NCBI GenBank assembly: GCA_027214345.1
Contig: JAPWHR010000007.1
Location: forward strand, 62,001 to 126,000
Direction of reading: 5' to 3'
Length of the DNA stretch: 64,000 nucleotides
From: Comamonadaceae bacterium G21597-S1
Lineage (GTDB): Bacteria; Pseudomonadota; Gammaproteobacteria; Burkholderiales; Burkholderiaceae_C
In this document: positions 1-8,959 of the stretch, in pieces
Layout: each line of letters starts with the position of its first letter
Numbering within the stretch: position 1 is the stretch's first letter
Notes under the pieces: generated by a model
Seen by the model: only the letters and a program-made list of their open reading frames with translations
Database searches by the model: none
Told to the model about the DNA's origin: nothing
Position numbers and translations under genes: made by a program

Positions 1-2
1 TG

Positions 3-50
3 ATCGCGTTTCCGGTCATCACGCTGACTCTGCCGCGTTTCCTGGGCTGA
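3..50 (+). CDS. C-terminal end of an unidentified protein (partial)
   Basis: Only the last 15 codons and a TGA stop lie inside the window. The peptide is hydrophobic and ends L-P-R-F-L-G, as the last membrane segment of a transporter subunit might. A TRAP-type large permease is one possibility, but 15 residues cannot decide it. Confidence 0.4.
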   Translation: MAFPVITLTLPRFLG

Positions 51-197
51 CGCTGCCGCAGTCGCGACCGCCGCGCCTCAGCGTCACGGCAAGGCACGGC
101 GGCCAGCGATCGCAGCGGCACCTGCGGCGGGCAAGACCTTGGCGCGCGTGGCCTTGCCCGCTTGCACTACAGTGGGCGGATGCGGTAAAGGAGAGCC

Positions 198-812
198 ATG
201 GGCGTCGAGGATCGAGAATGGTGGAAGGAAGCGCAGCGCGAGCGCGACGGCGCCAACATGCAGCGCCCGAGCCGGTTCGGCCGGGCGGTCGACCGCGGCC
301 CGCCTGCGCAACACGATGATCGTGGACTGACCCCGGGCCTGAAATGGGGGCCACTGGTCATCGTCGTGTTCTGGCTGCTCGTCATGGCCATCGTGTATGG
401 CGGCATCAAGCTGGTGATGAAGCCGCGGGAAGTCACGATCTCGATGGCCGGGGAGATGACGATTCCGCGTGCCCGCGATGGCCATTTCTATGCGCCCGGG
501 ACCATCGGCGGACAACCGGTGGTCTTCCTCGTCGATACCGGTGCCAGCTACGTCACGGTCAGCCAGGCATTCGCCGACCACGCCGGCATCCACGGCGGAT
601 CGCCGACGCGTTTTCACACCGCCAACGGCGTCATCGAGGGTCGTATCGTGTCCGACGTGCCGGTGTCACTCGGTCCCGCTGCCGTCTCCGGCGTCAAGGT
701 GGCGGTCGGCATGAACGGCATCGGCCGCGACCAGGCACTGCTGGGGCAGAGTTTCCTGTCGAAGTTCCAGATCACCCTGAGTGGCAACGAGATGGTGCTG
801 CGGCGGCCCTAG
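198..812 (+). CDS. retropepsin-like aspartic protease, membrane anchored
   Basis: The 204-residue protein has a charged N-terminal tail, one membrane segment (about residues 52-72, GPLVIVVFWLLVMAIVYGG) and a C-terminal retropepsin-like domain. The catalytic signature V-D-T-G-A-S is at about residue 112, preceded by the strand GQPVVFL, and LLGQSFL near the C-terminus is the usual second conserved block. This matches the TIGR02281 clan-AA proteases of proteobacteria, which act as dimers at the inner membrane; their substrates are unknown. An AAAGGAG ribosome site ends 7 bases before the ATG. It is followed by the convergent AraC-type gene. Confidence 0.85.
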   Translation: MGVEDREWWKEAQRERDGANMQRPSRFGRAVDRGPPAQHDDRGLTPGLKWGPLVIVVFWLLVMAIVYGGIKLVMKPREVTISMAGEMTIPRARDGHFYAPGTIGGQPVVFLVDTGASYVTVSQAFADHAGIHGGSPTRFHTANGVIEGRIVSDVPVSLGPAAVSGVKVAVGMNGIGRDQALLGQSFLSKFQITLSGNEMVLRRP

Positions 813-824
813 ACAGGCTGCGCT

Positions 825-1793
825 TCAGTGCCCGTGCCGGTCCTGTCCGGGCGCAACGCCGAAGGCTGCAGCGTATTTGGCGGCAAATCGCCCGAAATGG
901 CCGAAGCCACACATCAGTGCCACTTCACTGACACGCGCGGATGAGCTGCGCAGCAGGTGACGCGCCCTCAGCAGCCGCACCTGTTCGATGAACTGGTATG
1001 CCGTCATGCCCCGATGCCGGCGCACCAGCTCCTGCAGCGAGCGCAACGACAGGCCCATGTGCGCGGCCAGCGCGTGCACGTCGGGCAGGTCATGGCGCTG
1101 CATCGCATCGACCAGCCAGGCCTGCGCGTCGGCCAGACGCCGCAGCCGCGCATCATCGGCCCGGGATGCCGTGCGCTGCTCCTGGCCACGGCCGGAAAGG
1201 GTGTCAACGGCCGCCTGCGCCAGCAACTCCGCCAGGCCATTCCACTGGCGCTCGAGCAAGGCATGGGGCATGGCCGTGCAACGATCCGTGTCCAGCGTGA
1301 TCAAGGCGTCGAGCATGCCCGGCAACAGCCCCAGATGCGGTCCCATCGCCAGGAGGAAAGGACGGCGCCGGGCCAGCGGATCGACCCGGGCACCCATCGT
1401 GTCGGCCGCCTCGTGCAGCACGTCCTGGTGCAGCCGGAAAACCGCCTGGCGCGCGCCGGTGTCCCATTGACCGCATACGGGCATGTCGGAGGAAATCATG
1501 GAAGCGATACCCGGTCGCGATTCGATGCGCGCGTCTTTTGCCAGCACGTCGACCCGACCGCGCAACGGCAGGCTGATGACCCAGAAACCGGGCACGGGTT
1601 CGGGCTCGACGTCGACCGCACTGCCGTAGCTCAGACGGGTCAGCGACATCCGTTCATTGCCCAGATGGTCGATCTGCGTCTGCAATTGCGGCACCGGACC
1701 CTTGATGCGCAGCCGATGCCGGCGCAACACGCGACTGACATTCTGGCGCGAGTCGTCCGGGTCGGTCGATGCGTGTTTCCAGGCTTGCAACAT
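825..1793 (-). CDS. AraC-family transcriptional regulator
   Basis: The 322-residue protein has an N-terminal sensor region of the AraC_binding_2 type and a C-terminal pair of helix-turn-helix motifs. The first helix set is ALAAHMGLSLRSLQELVRRH and the second lies around VSEVALMCGFGHFGRFAAKY, with G-F-x-x-x-x-R-F in the form typical of the family. It is divergent from the FGGY kinase gene 129 bp away and so probably controls the sugar-uptake operon in response to its substrate. The substrate cannot be read from the sequence. Confidence 0.85.
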   Translation of the reverse strand: MLQAWKHASTDPDDSRQNVSRVLRRHRLRIKGPVPQLQTQIDHLGNERMSLTRLSYGSAVDVEPEPVPGFWVISLPLRGRVDVLAKDARIESRPGIASMISSDMPVCGQWDTGARQAVFRLHQDVLHEAADTMGARVDPLARRRPFLLAMGPHLGLLPGMLDALITLDTDRCTAMPHALLERQWNGLAELLAQAAVDTLSGRGQEQRTASRADDARLRRLADAQAWLVDAMQRHDLPDVHALAAHMGLSLRSLQELVRRHRGMTAYQFIEQVRLLRARHLLRSSSARVSEVALMCGFGHFGRFAAKYAAAFGVAPGQDRHGH

Positions 1794-1922
1794 GGGGAAG
1801 ACGGACTGCCGTCGCGTTGATCAGCGGCCATTATGGACCGCCCGGCGATACGGCCGCGTTTTCTGGCCAGCGCCCGCGCCTTTCGGCTTGCCCCGTCGCC
1901 GGCCACCGGGTGCAATCACGCC

Positions 1923-3317
1923 GTGCACACACATGTCCTGGCCGTCGATATCGGCAGCACCCGCCTGAAGGCTGCCCTGCTCGACGCGACCGGCGGCGTG
2001 TTGCGTCTCGCGCAGCAGGCATCTCCATTGCTGGCCACGCCGATCGATCCGGACGATGTGCTGGCTCAAACCGGTGCGTTGGCACGCGAGGTGTGTGATG
2101 GCGTGCGGCCAGGTGCGATCGCCATCACCGGGGCGACGCGGACCACCGTGCTTGCAGGCGAAGACGGACAGGCGATCGGCGCGGCGATCGCACTGAGCGA
2201 CGGGCGCGGCGCCGCGCATGCGGATGCGCTGCAGGCCGCCTACGGTGCGCCCACGGCGCGTGGCCTCGGTGCATTCCATCCGCTGGCGCGCATGATGGAT
2301 GTCCGGGAACACGACCCCGCGTCCTACCGGCGCATGCGCTGGGCGCTGGATCTCAAGGATTGGCTGAACCTGCAACTGACCGGCTCGGCGCACGTCGACA
2401 CGGTTGCACTGGCGCGCACGCAACCGCCAGACGCCGATCTCGAAGCCTTGCTGGCCCGCCTGCAATTGCGTCCCGGCATGATGGGCGTGGCCACCAATGC
2501 CGCGCGCACCATCGGGCCCGTGCGCGAGAACGCGCCACCCGCCTGGAACTGGTGTCGTGGCATCCCGGTGGTGCTGTGTGGCTTCGACGCCTGGTGTGCG
2601 AGCTTCGGCATGGGTTCGGTGCACGTGGATGCGGTCTACAACGTATGCGGCACAACCGATGTCTTCGGCGGGTTCACGCAGCAGCACCGGCATGTCGACG
2701 GCGTCGCCTGCCTGCCGTGGTGCGCGGAGATCGAGCACCTGGGTGGCCCCTGCCTGACCGGCCTGTCGACACTATCGTGGTTCGGCAAGCGCTTTCTGGA
2801 CAACCCGGACCCGGCGGCCGTGATCGCATGCGCGGCGGCGGCGGCCGACGACTGCCCTATCGCCTTGCCGTTCGTGCACGGGGAACGCATGCCATTCTGG
2901 CGCCCGGATTTGCGCGCCCGCTTCCTGGACGTTGGCGCGGACCACGGCACACCCGAGTTCGCCCGCGCGCTGATCGATGGCCTGCTGCTGTTCCAGCGCT
3001 GGCTCGTCGGCCGCTTGGGCACGCAACCCGCAACAGTCTACCTGGGTGGTGGCGGCATCAGCCTGCCAGGCTGGCCACAGGCCAAGGCTTCCGCCTTCGG
3101 TGTGCCGGTACGCATCGCGAACAACGACGAACCGGCACTGGTGGGCGCGGCGATGTGCGCGCTGGTGGCGCTGGGTCACTTCCCGTCCCTGATCCAGTGC
3201 CAGGACGCGCTGCACCCCGGGCATCGGGAAGTACCACCCGAGGCCGGGCAGGTGCACAGACTGCAGTCGATCGAAACCCGGTATCTGGCATATTTGAACC
3301 GTATGCTGGCCGAATGA
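1923..3317 (+). CDS. FGGY-family carbohydrate kinase
   Basis: This ATP-dependent sugar kinase of the xylulokinase/gluconokinase superfamily shows the N-terminal phosphate-binding loop VDIGSTRLKAAL, a central VCGTTDVFGGF block, and the C-terminal adenosine-binding block YLGGGGISLPGW followed by NNDEPALVGAAMCA. I chose the GTG at 1923 because it puts VHTHVLAVDIGST at the N-terminus, where family members begin; an in-frame ATG at 1833 would add 30 residues unlike the family. The gene heads a unit with permease, binding protein and ATPase, so the kinase probably phosphorylates the imported sugar or polyol. The exact substrate is unknown. Confidence 0.8.
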   Translation: MHTHVLAVDIGSTRLKAALLDATGGVLRLAQQASPLLATPIDPDDVLAQTGALAREVCDGVRPGAIAITGATRTTVLAGEDGQAIGAAIALSDGRGAAHADALQAAYGAPTARGLGAFHPLARMMDVREHDPASYRRMRWALDLKDWLNLQLTGSAHVDTVALARTQPPDADLEALLARLQLRPGMMGVATNAARTIGPVRENAPPAWNWCRGIPVVLCGFDAWCASFGMGSVHVDAVYNVCGTTDVFGGFTQQHRHVDGVACLPWCAEIEHLGGPCLTGLSTLSWFGKRFLDNPDPAAVIACAAAAADDCPIALPFVHGERMPFWRPDLRARFLDVGADHGTPEFARALIDGLLLFQRWLVGRLGTQPATVYLGGGGISLPGWPQAKASAFGVPVRIANNDEPALVGAAMCALVALGHFPSLIQCQDALHPGHREVPPEAGQVHRLQSIETRYLAYLNRMLAE

Positions 3318-3374
3318 CGAGATGCGCCCCCCTCCCCCAGTACCGCCACGCACGCCTGTGACCGCCACGACTCC

Positions 3375-4316
3375 ATGAAGCACTTTGCCATTCGTTACGG
3401 AACCTTCGCCGCCTGTTGCCTGCTGTTCATCGCGCTGGCCATCGCGGCGCCCAACTTCCTGTCGACCGGGAATCTGACCAACATCGTCAAGCACATCACC
3501 TTCCTGGCCGTGCTGGCGCTGGGATTCTCGATCGCGTTGACGACGGCCGAACTCGACCTGTCGTTTGCCAACGTCTGCAGCGTGGCCTCGGTCAGCGTCG
3601 GCTGGCTCATCCACAACGACTATCCGGTCTGGATGGCCGTCGGTGCCGGGCTGTCGGTCGGCCTTGCCGCGGGTGTACTCAATGGCGTGCTGGTGACCGT
3701 GCTCAAGATTCCCTCGTTGATCGCGACGCTGGCAACGGCCTCGATCGCCAACGGATTCGCCTTCATGATCACCCAGGGTGTCGCCTTCGTCGGCGCCTGG
3801 AACCCGTCCTTCCTGTGGCTTGGCCGCGGCAGCATCGGCGGCGTGCCCACGCTGGTCGTGTGGCTGAGCATCCTGATGGCAGCCGCGTTGTTTCTGCTCA
3901 AGTTCACCGTGACCGGGTTGCGCATGTTGTCGGTCGGTCAGGCCGCAGAGGCGGCACGCCTGGCCGGCATCTCGGTGTCCCGCATGAAGCTGCTGGGGCT
4001 GACCCTGTCCGGCCTCGCAGCGGGCACCGCAGCCGTGTTGATGACGTCCAATCTGGCGTCGGCCGCACCGAACTCGGCCGGTGACTTCATGCTGATGTCG
4101 ATCGCCGCCGTGCTGCTGGGCATGACGATGTTCGAGCCCGGCCGCCCCAACGTGCCCGGCACCTTGTGCGGCGCATTGACGATCGGCATCCTGGGCAATG
4201 GCCTGGTGCTGCTGGGTGCACAGTACTACATGCAGGACATCGCGCTGGGCGTGATCATGGTGGCCTCCGTCGCCATGTCGTCGTCGTTCCTCAAGCGTGC
4301 GGCGTTCTCGGTATGA
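3375..4316 (+). CDS. sugar ABC transporter permease (RbsC type)
   Basis: The 313-residue inner-membrane protein has about eight to ten hydrophobic segments and belongs to the BPD_transp_2 family of ribose/fructose-type permeases. Conserved features are the stretch TTAELDLSFANVCSVASV near residue 55 and the cytoplasmic-loop sequence VGQAAEAARLAGISVSRMK near residue 190, which in this family contacts the ATPase. It starts 57 bp after the kinase stop and is followed by the binding protein, so the genes are probably co-transcribed. Confidence 0.88.
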   Translation: MKHFAIRYGTFAACCLLFIALAIAAPNFLSTGNLTNIVKHITFLAVLALGFSIALTTAELDLSFANVCSVASVSVGWLIHNDYPVWMAVGAGLSVGLAAGVLNGVLVTVLKIPSLIATLATASIANGFAFMITQGVAFVGAWNPSFLWLGRGSIGGVPTLVVWLSILMAAALFLLKFTVTGLRMLSVGQAAEAARLAGISVSRMKLLGLTLSGLAAGTAAVLMTSNLASAAPNSAGDFMLMSIAAVLLGMTMFEPGRPNVPGTLCGALTIGILGNGLVLLGAQYYMQDIALGVIMVASVAMSSSFLKRAAFSV

Positions 4317-4371
4317 ATCGCACACACACCTTTCTTCCCCTTCCCTTTGCCACCACCAACAGGAGATTTCC

Positions 4372-5331
4372 ATGACAACACGACGTGCCCTCATCCAATC
4401 CGCCGGTGCCGCCGTGGCACTGGCCCAGCTCGGCGCCAGAGCCCAGTCGCGGTTCAACCTGGCCATCATCGGCTTCCAGATGTCGAGCGAAACACATGCG
4501 CGCGTTGCCAATGCCGCCGAGTCGGCCGCCAAGGCCAAGGGCTGGAGTGCGCAGGTGCTCAACAGCAAGGGCGAGATGCCGACCCACATCGCGCAGTTCG
4601 ACACGCTGATCCAGAACAAGGTCGGCGCCATCGTCGTCGCGATGGGCAAACCGGTCGAGGCCGATGCGCAATTCAGGAAGGCCAAGGAGGCCGGCATTCC
4701 GGTGGTAACCGTCATGAGTGGCGCCAGTCCCCATGCCGCGTTCGACATTGCCGTCAATGAATACTCGGTCGGCGCCCGCGCAGCCATCTACCTGATGGAC
4801 CAGCTCGGCTACCGCGGCAACATCCTGACCCAGCGCTTCGAGGGCAACACCGCCACCCGGATCCGTGGCAAGGTGCTCGACGCCGTGCTCAGCGAGAACG
4901 CGGCAGTCAAGCAGGTCGGTACGCACACCATGGCACGCACGGCCAGTTGGCGCGACGACGTGCGCGCCGGCATGAGCGCCCTGTTGCTGCGCAACCAGGG
5001 TGCCGTCGATGGCATCTGGGCCAGCTTCGACGGCCAAGCCTACATCATCGACGACCTGCTGCAACAGACGTCCGGCGCCACGCGCGGCAAGCCCGCGCTG
5101 GTCAGCGTGGACGGCGGCCCCGAGACCTACCGCCGCATCGCAGACCCGAAGTCCTTCCTGCAGGCCACGGTGGCGATTCCGTTCGAACGCATGGGCACCG
5201 AGGCAATCAACGTCGTCGAACGTATCGCTGTGCGCAAGGAGGCTGCCGAGAGTGTCAATGCCGGACCATACATCTACATGGCCAGCGAACTGATCGACAA
5301 GACCAACGTCGCCCAGTACCTGAAGAAGTGA
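4372..5331 (+). CDS. sugar ABC transporter periplasmic binding protein
   Basis: The 319-residue type I periplasmic binding protein (Peripla_BP_4) has an N-terminal export signal beginning MTTRRALIQSAGAAVALAQL and a likely cut after GARAQS; the RR pair suggests possible Tat export. The mature part begins FNLAIIGFQMSSETHARVA and includes the hinge-type stretch KVGAIVVAMGKPVEADAQF, where these proteins gather ligand. The ATG at 4372 has an AGGAGA site at 4361-4366 and starts exactly at the signal peptide. It supplies substrate to the adjacent permease and ATPase. Confidence 0.88.
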   Translation: MTTRRALIQSAGAAVALAQLGARAQSRFNLAIIGFQMSSETHARVANAAESAAKAKGWSAQVLNSKGEMPTHIAQFDTLIQNKVGAIVVAMGKPVEADAQFRKAKEAGIPVVTVMSGASPHAAFDIAVNEYSVGARAAIYLMDQLGYRGNILTQRFEGNTATRIRGKVLDAVLSENAAVKQVGTHTMARTASWRDDVRAGMSALLLRNQGAVDGIWASFDGQAYIIDDLLQQTSGATRGKPALVSVDGGPETYRRIADPKSFLQATVAIPFERMGTEAINVVERIAVRKEAAESVNAGPYIYMASELIDKTNVAQYLKK

Positions 5332-5356
5332 GACGACGGACACAGGCGGACACCCC

Positions 5357-6112
5357 ATGAATATTGCGCTGGAAACCCGCGGCCTGACCAAGTCGTACGG
5401 CGCCGTGCAGGCCTTGCGCGGCGTCGACTTCACCGCACGCCAGGGCGCGGTCACCGCACTGTGCGGCGACAACGGTGCGGGCAAGTCGACGCTGATCCGC
5501 GTGTTGTCCGGCGCGCACGAACCGTCGAGCGGAGCAGTTCTGCTGGCGGGCAAGGTGGTTCGTTTCGCGGGGCCGCACGACGCGCTGAAGCAGGGAATCG
5601 CCACCATCTACCAGGACCTGGCGGTGGCCCCGAGCATGAGCATCTGGCAGAACATCTTCATGGGCGGGGAATGGGTACGTACGCTGCTACCCGGTATACG
5701 CATCCTGGACAAACGCGCGATGCGTGACAAGGCCACAGCGCTGCTGACCAGCCTGAACCAGACCGTCTCCGACATGGACCGCCCGGTGAGCGAGCTGTCG
5801 GGTGGCCAACGCCAGGCCGTGGCGATCGCCCGCGCGTTGTTGTGGCAGGCCCGCATCATCATCATGGACGAGCCGACGGCCGCTCTCGGCGTCAAGGAGA
5901 CGGCCGAGGTGCTGGCTCTGATCGGACGCCTGAAAGACTCCGGGGTGACCGTGATCCTGATCAGCCATAACATGGAGGATGTGGTCGCGGTCGCGGACCA
6001 TGTGGTGATTCTCAAGTCGGGGCGCAAGGTCGCCGAGTCCGAAGCCAGCGGGCTGTCGGCGCGCGCGCTGGGGCAGGCGATCCTGTCGGGGGCAATGCCC
6101 GCGGCGGTCTGA
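5357..6112 (+). CDS. sugar ABC transporter ATP-binding protein, single domain
   Basis: The 251-residue ATPase carries Walker A GDNGAGKST (about residue 37), signature LSGGQRQAVAIARALL, Walker B IIIMDEPTAALG and the H-loop ISHN. Most ribose-type importers use a tandem 500-residue RbsA protein; this one has a single nucleotide-binding domain, as in FrcA-type systems, so a homodimer presumably drives the permease. It lies 25 bp after the binding-protein gene and ends the operon, facing the convergent monooxygenase gene. Confidence 0.88.
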   Translation: MNIALETRGLTKSYGAVQALRGVDFTARQGAVTALCGDNGAGKSTLIRVLSGAHEPSSGAVLLAGKVVRFAGPHDALKQGIATIYQDLAVAPSMSIWQNIFMGGEWVRTLLPGIRILDKRAMRDKATALLTSLNQTVSDMDRPVSELSGGQRQAVAIARALLWQARIIIMDEPTAALGVKETAEVLALIGRLKDSGVTVILISHNMEDVVAVADHVVILKSGRKVAESEASGLSARALGQAILSGAMPAAV

Positions 6113-6168
6113 TCCGTCTGCACGCTGGCACCGGGCACGCGGGAAGGCCAGGCAAAGCCCCCCGGTGC

Positions 6169-7854
6169 TCAGGCGGCCATGCGCATGGCCGCGTGCGCGG
6201 CGCCACACAACACGGCAACCAGCGCCGCCGGGTCCTCCGGCAACCGGTCAGCTCGCCACACTACATGTTGGTCGGCGCGGCACAACACCAGCGCATGGCG
6301 GTAGGCCTCGGGCAGCGGGTCACGCGGATGCACGTCCAGCACCGCCAGGGGCATGTGCCGGGCCTGCGCGGCAGCGACCAGCGGGCCGACATCCACCCCG
6401 GCGTGCAGACGCAGCAGGGTGTAGCCGGGCCCGAACGCGTCGTACAGGGAACGCCCGTCGGCCAGCCACAGATGCGGCGCGCGGCAGCCCGGCACCGTGG
6501 ACGGCGTGAAGTCGCCCATGCTGTAGGGCGGCGGTGTTTCGCCATCGGACACGATGATGGGCGAGCCGCTGTAGTAGTAGCCGAAGTTCAGTCCCGCGCA
6601 GCAGAACTGCTGCACGTTGAGGTCATACGACTCCTGGCCGACCAGCGCGCGCGCGGCCGCGCCGTCGGCGTCCGAGGCCTCGATGTTGGCGGGCACCGCG
6701 CGACGCGCGCGAATCATCTTCTGCGCATGGTCCATCGCGAAGTTCGACACCTGCTCGGTGATGGGCTGGCGCTCGGCCTCGTAGGCATCGAGCACGCCTT
6801 CGTCGGCCCAGCCCTGAAGCCGCGCGGCCAGCAACCACGACAGGTGGATGGCATCGGCGATACCGGCGTTCATGCCATAACCGGCGTATGGCACCCACAG
6901 GTGCGCGGCATCGCCGGCGATGAACACGCGGCGATCCCGGAAGCGGTTGGCCACCAGGCGCCGGCCGACCCAGTCTTCCTTGCTGATGATGTCGTAGTGG
7001 AAATCGTCGCCGACCCCGAGGATCTCGCGGATCGACCGGTCCCGGTCCACGGAGTCGAACTCCGGTTCTTCCGCATGCAGGTGGTTGTGCACCAGCCAGG
7101 TGGTCTCGCCATCGATGGCGAAGGTGGTGCCGCAACGCCGCGGGTTGACCGAATAACAGGACCAGGCCGGCTTGCCCGGAATCAAGGCCTTGAGCCCGGG
7201 CGCCCGGATGTAGGTGGACTGCACGCGCTGGATCACCGCCGTGCCTTCGAGCCGGGCACCCATGCGTTTGCGCACGCCGGAGCTGCCGCCATCGCAACCC
7301 ACCAGGTAGCGGGCCCGCCAGCTGCGTTCGTGGCCGTCGTCCAGGTGCCGGGTGGTCGCCGTCACGCCCGTTGCCAACTGGCTGAAACCGGTGACCTCGG
7401 TGCGGTTGAGCAGCGTCACGCCCGCCAGTGCCGCGACATGCTCGAGCAGGATGGGCTCGAGGTAGATCTGGTTGATGCGGTGCGGCGGCTCGGGCGTGGG
7501 CCACCAGCCGTCCGGACCGCTGGTATCGTCGTAGCGATCGCGCCGGCAGGGAATCGGGATACGCGTGAGTTCGGTACCGGTCAGGCTGGTGCGGAACACC
7601 ACGTCGTTCGGGTAGTCCTCCGGCAGGCCGGCCTCCCGCAACTTGTGGGCCACGCCCAGGCGCCGGAACTGCTCCATGCTGCGCGACGAGACATGGTTGC
7701 ACTTGACGCTGGGCGGCTGCGCGTAGTGACGGGTCTCGGCGATCATCACCCGCACGCCACGACCCGCCAGGTCCATCGCCAGCGTCAGGCCGACCGGGCC
7801 CGCCCCGACGATGAGTACATCGCAATCGGTCGTGTCATCCCTGTGGTCGTTCAT
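6169..7854 (-). CDS. FAD-dependent monooxygenase (PheA/TfdB family)
   Basis: The 561-residue flavoprotein hydroxylase shows the dinucleotide-binding loop VLIVGAGPVGLTLAMDLAG near residue 13, the GCDG motif (YLVGCDGGSSGVRKRMG) and the second FAD motif RVFIAGDAAHLWVPYAGYG. The C-terminal 150 residues resemble the thioredoxin-like tail of phenol hydroxylases. It would use NAD(P)H and O2 to hydroxylate an aromatic or related ring. The ATG at 7854 lies 5 bp after the stop of the Bug protein gene, so the two are co-transcribed. The substrate is not identifiable. Confidence 0.88.
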   Translation of the reverse strand: MNDHRDDTTDCDVLIVGAGPVGLTLAMDLAGRGVRVMIAETRHYAQPPSVKCNHVSSRSMEQFRRLGVAHKLREAGLPEDYPNDVVFRTSLTGTELTRIPIPCRRDRYDDTSGPDGWWPTPEPPHRINQIYLEPILLEHVAALAGVTLLNRTEVTGFSQLATGVTATTRHLDDGHERSWRARYLVGCDGGSSGVRKRMGARLEGTAVIQRVQSTYIRAPGLKALIPGKPAWSCYSVNPRRCGTTFAIDGETTWLVHNHLHAEEPEFDSVDRDRSIREILGVGDDFHYDIISKEDWVGRRLVANRFRDRRVFIAGDAAHLWVPYAGYGMNAGIADAIHLSWLLAARLQGWADEGVLDAYEAERQPITEQVSNFAMDHAQKMIRARRAVPANIEASDADGAAARALVGQESYDLNVQQFCCAGLNFGYYYSGSPIIVSDGETPPPYSMGDFTPSTVPGCRAPHLWLADGRSLYDAFGPGYTLLRLHAGVDVGPLVAAAQARHMPLAVLDVHPRDPLPEAYRHALVLCRADQHVVWRADRLPEDPAALVAVLCGAAHAAMRMAA

Positions 7855-7859
7855 GTGGT

Positions 7860-8852
7860 TCACTCGAGCTTGATGTTGGCGGTCTTGATGACACGTGCCC
7901 ATTTGTCGGTTTCGGCCTTGATGTAGGCTTCGAAGGACGCGACGGAGCCGGGCGCGGGCTCCACACCCAGGTTGCGCATGTTGGTCTTGATGGTCTCGTC
8001 GTTGAGCGCTCCCGTGATCTCCGCGTTCAGGCGCGCGATGATCGCCGGCGGCGTTCCGGCGGGCGCGACAACGCCGAACCAGCCCGTGGAGTCGTAACCC
8101 GGCAGGCCGGCCTCGGCCACGGTGGGCACGTCCGGCAACATCGGCAGGCGTTGCGGACTGGTGACGCCATAGGCGACGAGCTTGCCTGCCTTGATGTGTT
8201 GCAGCGCCGACGGCAGGTCCACGACGGCCAGCGGAACCTGGCCCGACAACACGTCCAGCGCGGCCGGACCCGAACCCCGATACGGCACCTCGACCAGTTT
8301 CACGTCGGCCATCTGCGCGAACAGGGCAGCGGTGAGATGCATGGCCGTGCCGTTGCCGCCATGCGCGATCGACAACTTGCCTGGCTGGGTCTTGGCCAAG
8401 GCAATCAGCTCGCGCTGGTTGCGCGCCTGCACCGACGGGTGTCCGATGATCACGAATGGAATGGCGGCCAGCATGCTCACCGGCTTGAGATCCTTGACCG
8501 GATCGAACGGCATCTGCGCATACAGGCTGACGTTGGCCGACAAGGCACCGGCAGCACCGACGCCCAGGGTGTAGCCATCGCCCGGCGCGGCCTTGGCGAC
8601 CACCGTCAGGCCGATGTTGCCGCCGGCTCCGGGCCGGTTGTCCACGATCACGGACTGGCCCAGCTTGTCGTTCAGGCGCGGAACCAGCATGCGTACCACC
8701 GCATCGGCGCTGCCGCCCGGCGGGAAGGTCACCACGATGCGGATCGGCTTGTTGGGAAAGTCGGTGGCCTGGGCGGTGGCCGGCGTGGTGAAGCTCAAGG
8801 CCAGGGCGGCCGCAGCTGCACAGCCGGCCAGGGCGCGGTAGATCGATTGCAT
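7860..8852 (-). CDS. Bug-family tripartite tricarboxylate transporter binding protein
   Basis: The 330-residue periplasmic protein has a Sec signal (MQSIYRALAGCAAAAALALS, cut near PATAQA). The mature protein begins DFPNKPIRIVVTFPPGGSADAV, the diagnostic start of Bug/TctC proteins, followed by LNDKLGQSVIVDNRPGAGG. Bug proteins bind carboxylated ligands for TctAB-type uptake, but many, like this one, are orphans without membrane subunits nearby. It is the first gene of a two-gene unit with the monooxygenase, suggesting uptake or sensing of the monooxygenase substrate or a breakdown product. Confidence 0.92.
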   Translation of the reverse strand: MQSIYRALAGCAAAAALALSFTTPATAQATDFPNKPIRIVVTFPPGGSADAVVRMLVPRLNDKLGQSVIVDNRPGAGGNIGLTVVAKAAPGDGYTLGVGAAGALSANVSLYAQMPFDPVKDLKPVSMLAAIPFVIIGHPSVQARNQRELIALAKTQPGKLSIAHGGNGTAMHLTAALFAQMADVKLVEVPYRGSGPAALDVLSGQVPLAVVDLPSALQHIKAGKLVAYGVTSPQRLPMLPDVPTVAEAGLPGYDSTGWFGVVAPAGTPPAIIARLNAEITGALNDETIKTNMRNLGVEPAPGSVASFEAYIKAETDKWARVIKTANIKLE

Positions 8853-8915
8853 GGTGTCTCCTGATGTCGTTGGGGTAGCGGGAGCAGTGAGCCTTGATTG
8901 GAATCAAAGCTCATT

Positions 8916-8942
8916 CATTCGCAAATCGATAATTTGCGAATG
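8916..8942. promoter_or_regulatory. palindromic operator between LysR gene and Bug operon
   Basis: CATTCGCAAAT and ATTTGCGAATG form a perfect 11-bp inverted repeat around a 5-bp spacer. The site is 17 bp before the LysR-type start codon and 63 bp before the divergent Bug gene, the normal place for a LysR T-N11-A box. No T-run follows, so it is not a terminator. Confidence 0.7.
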
Positions 8943-8959
8943 ACATATGATGAAAATTC

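Noticed and set aside
2772-4787. A 671-codon open frame on the minus strand over the kinase, permease and binding-protein genes
   Set aside because: It is antisense to three clearly conserved genes, has no family features, and arises from the lack of stop codons in GC-rich antisense frames. The same holds for long frames at 6193-7926 (+), 21704-22423 (-), 35081-36826 (+), 39723-40754 (-), 50444-51688 (-) and 53926-55086 (-).
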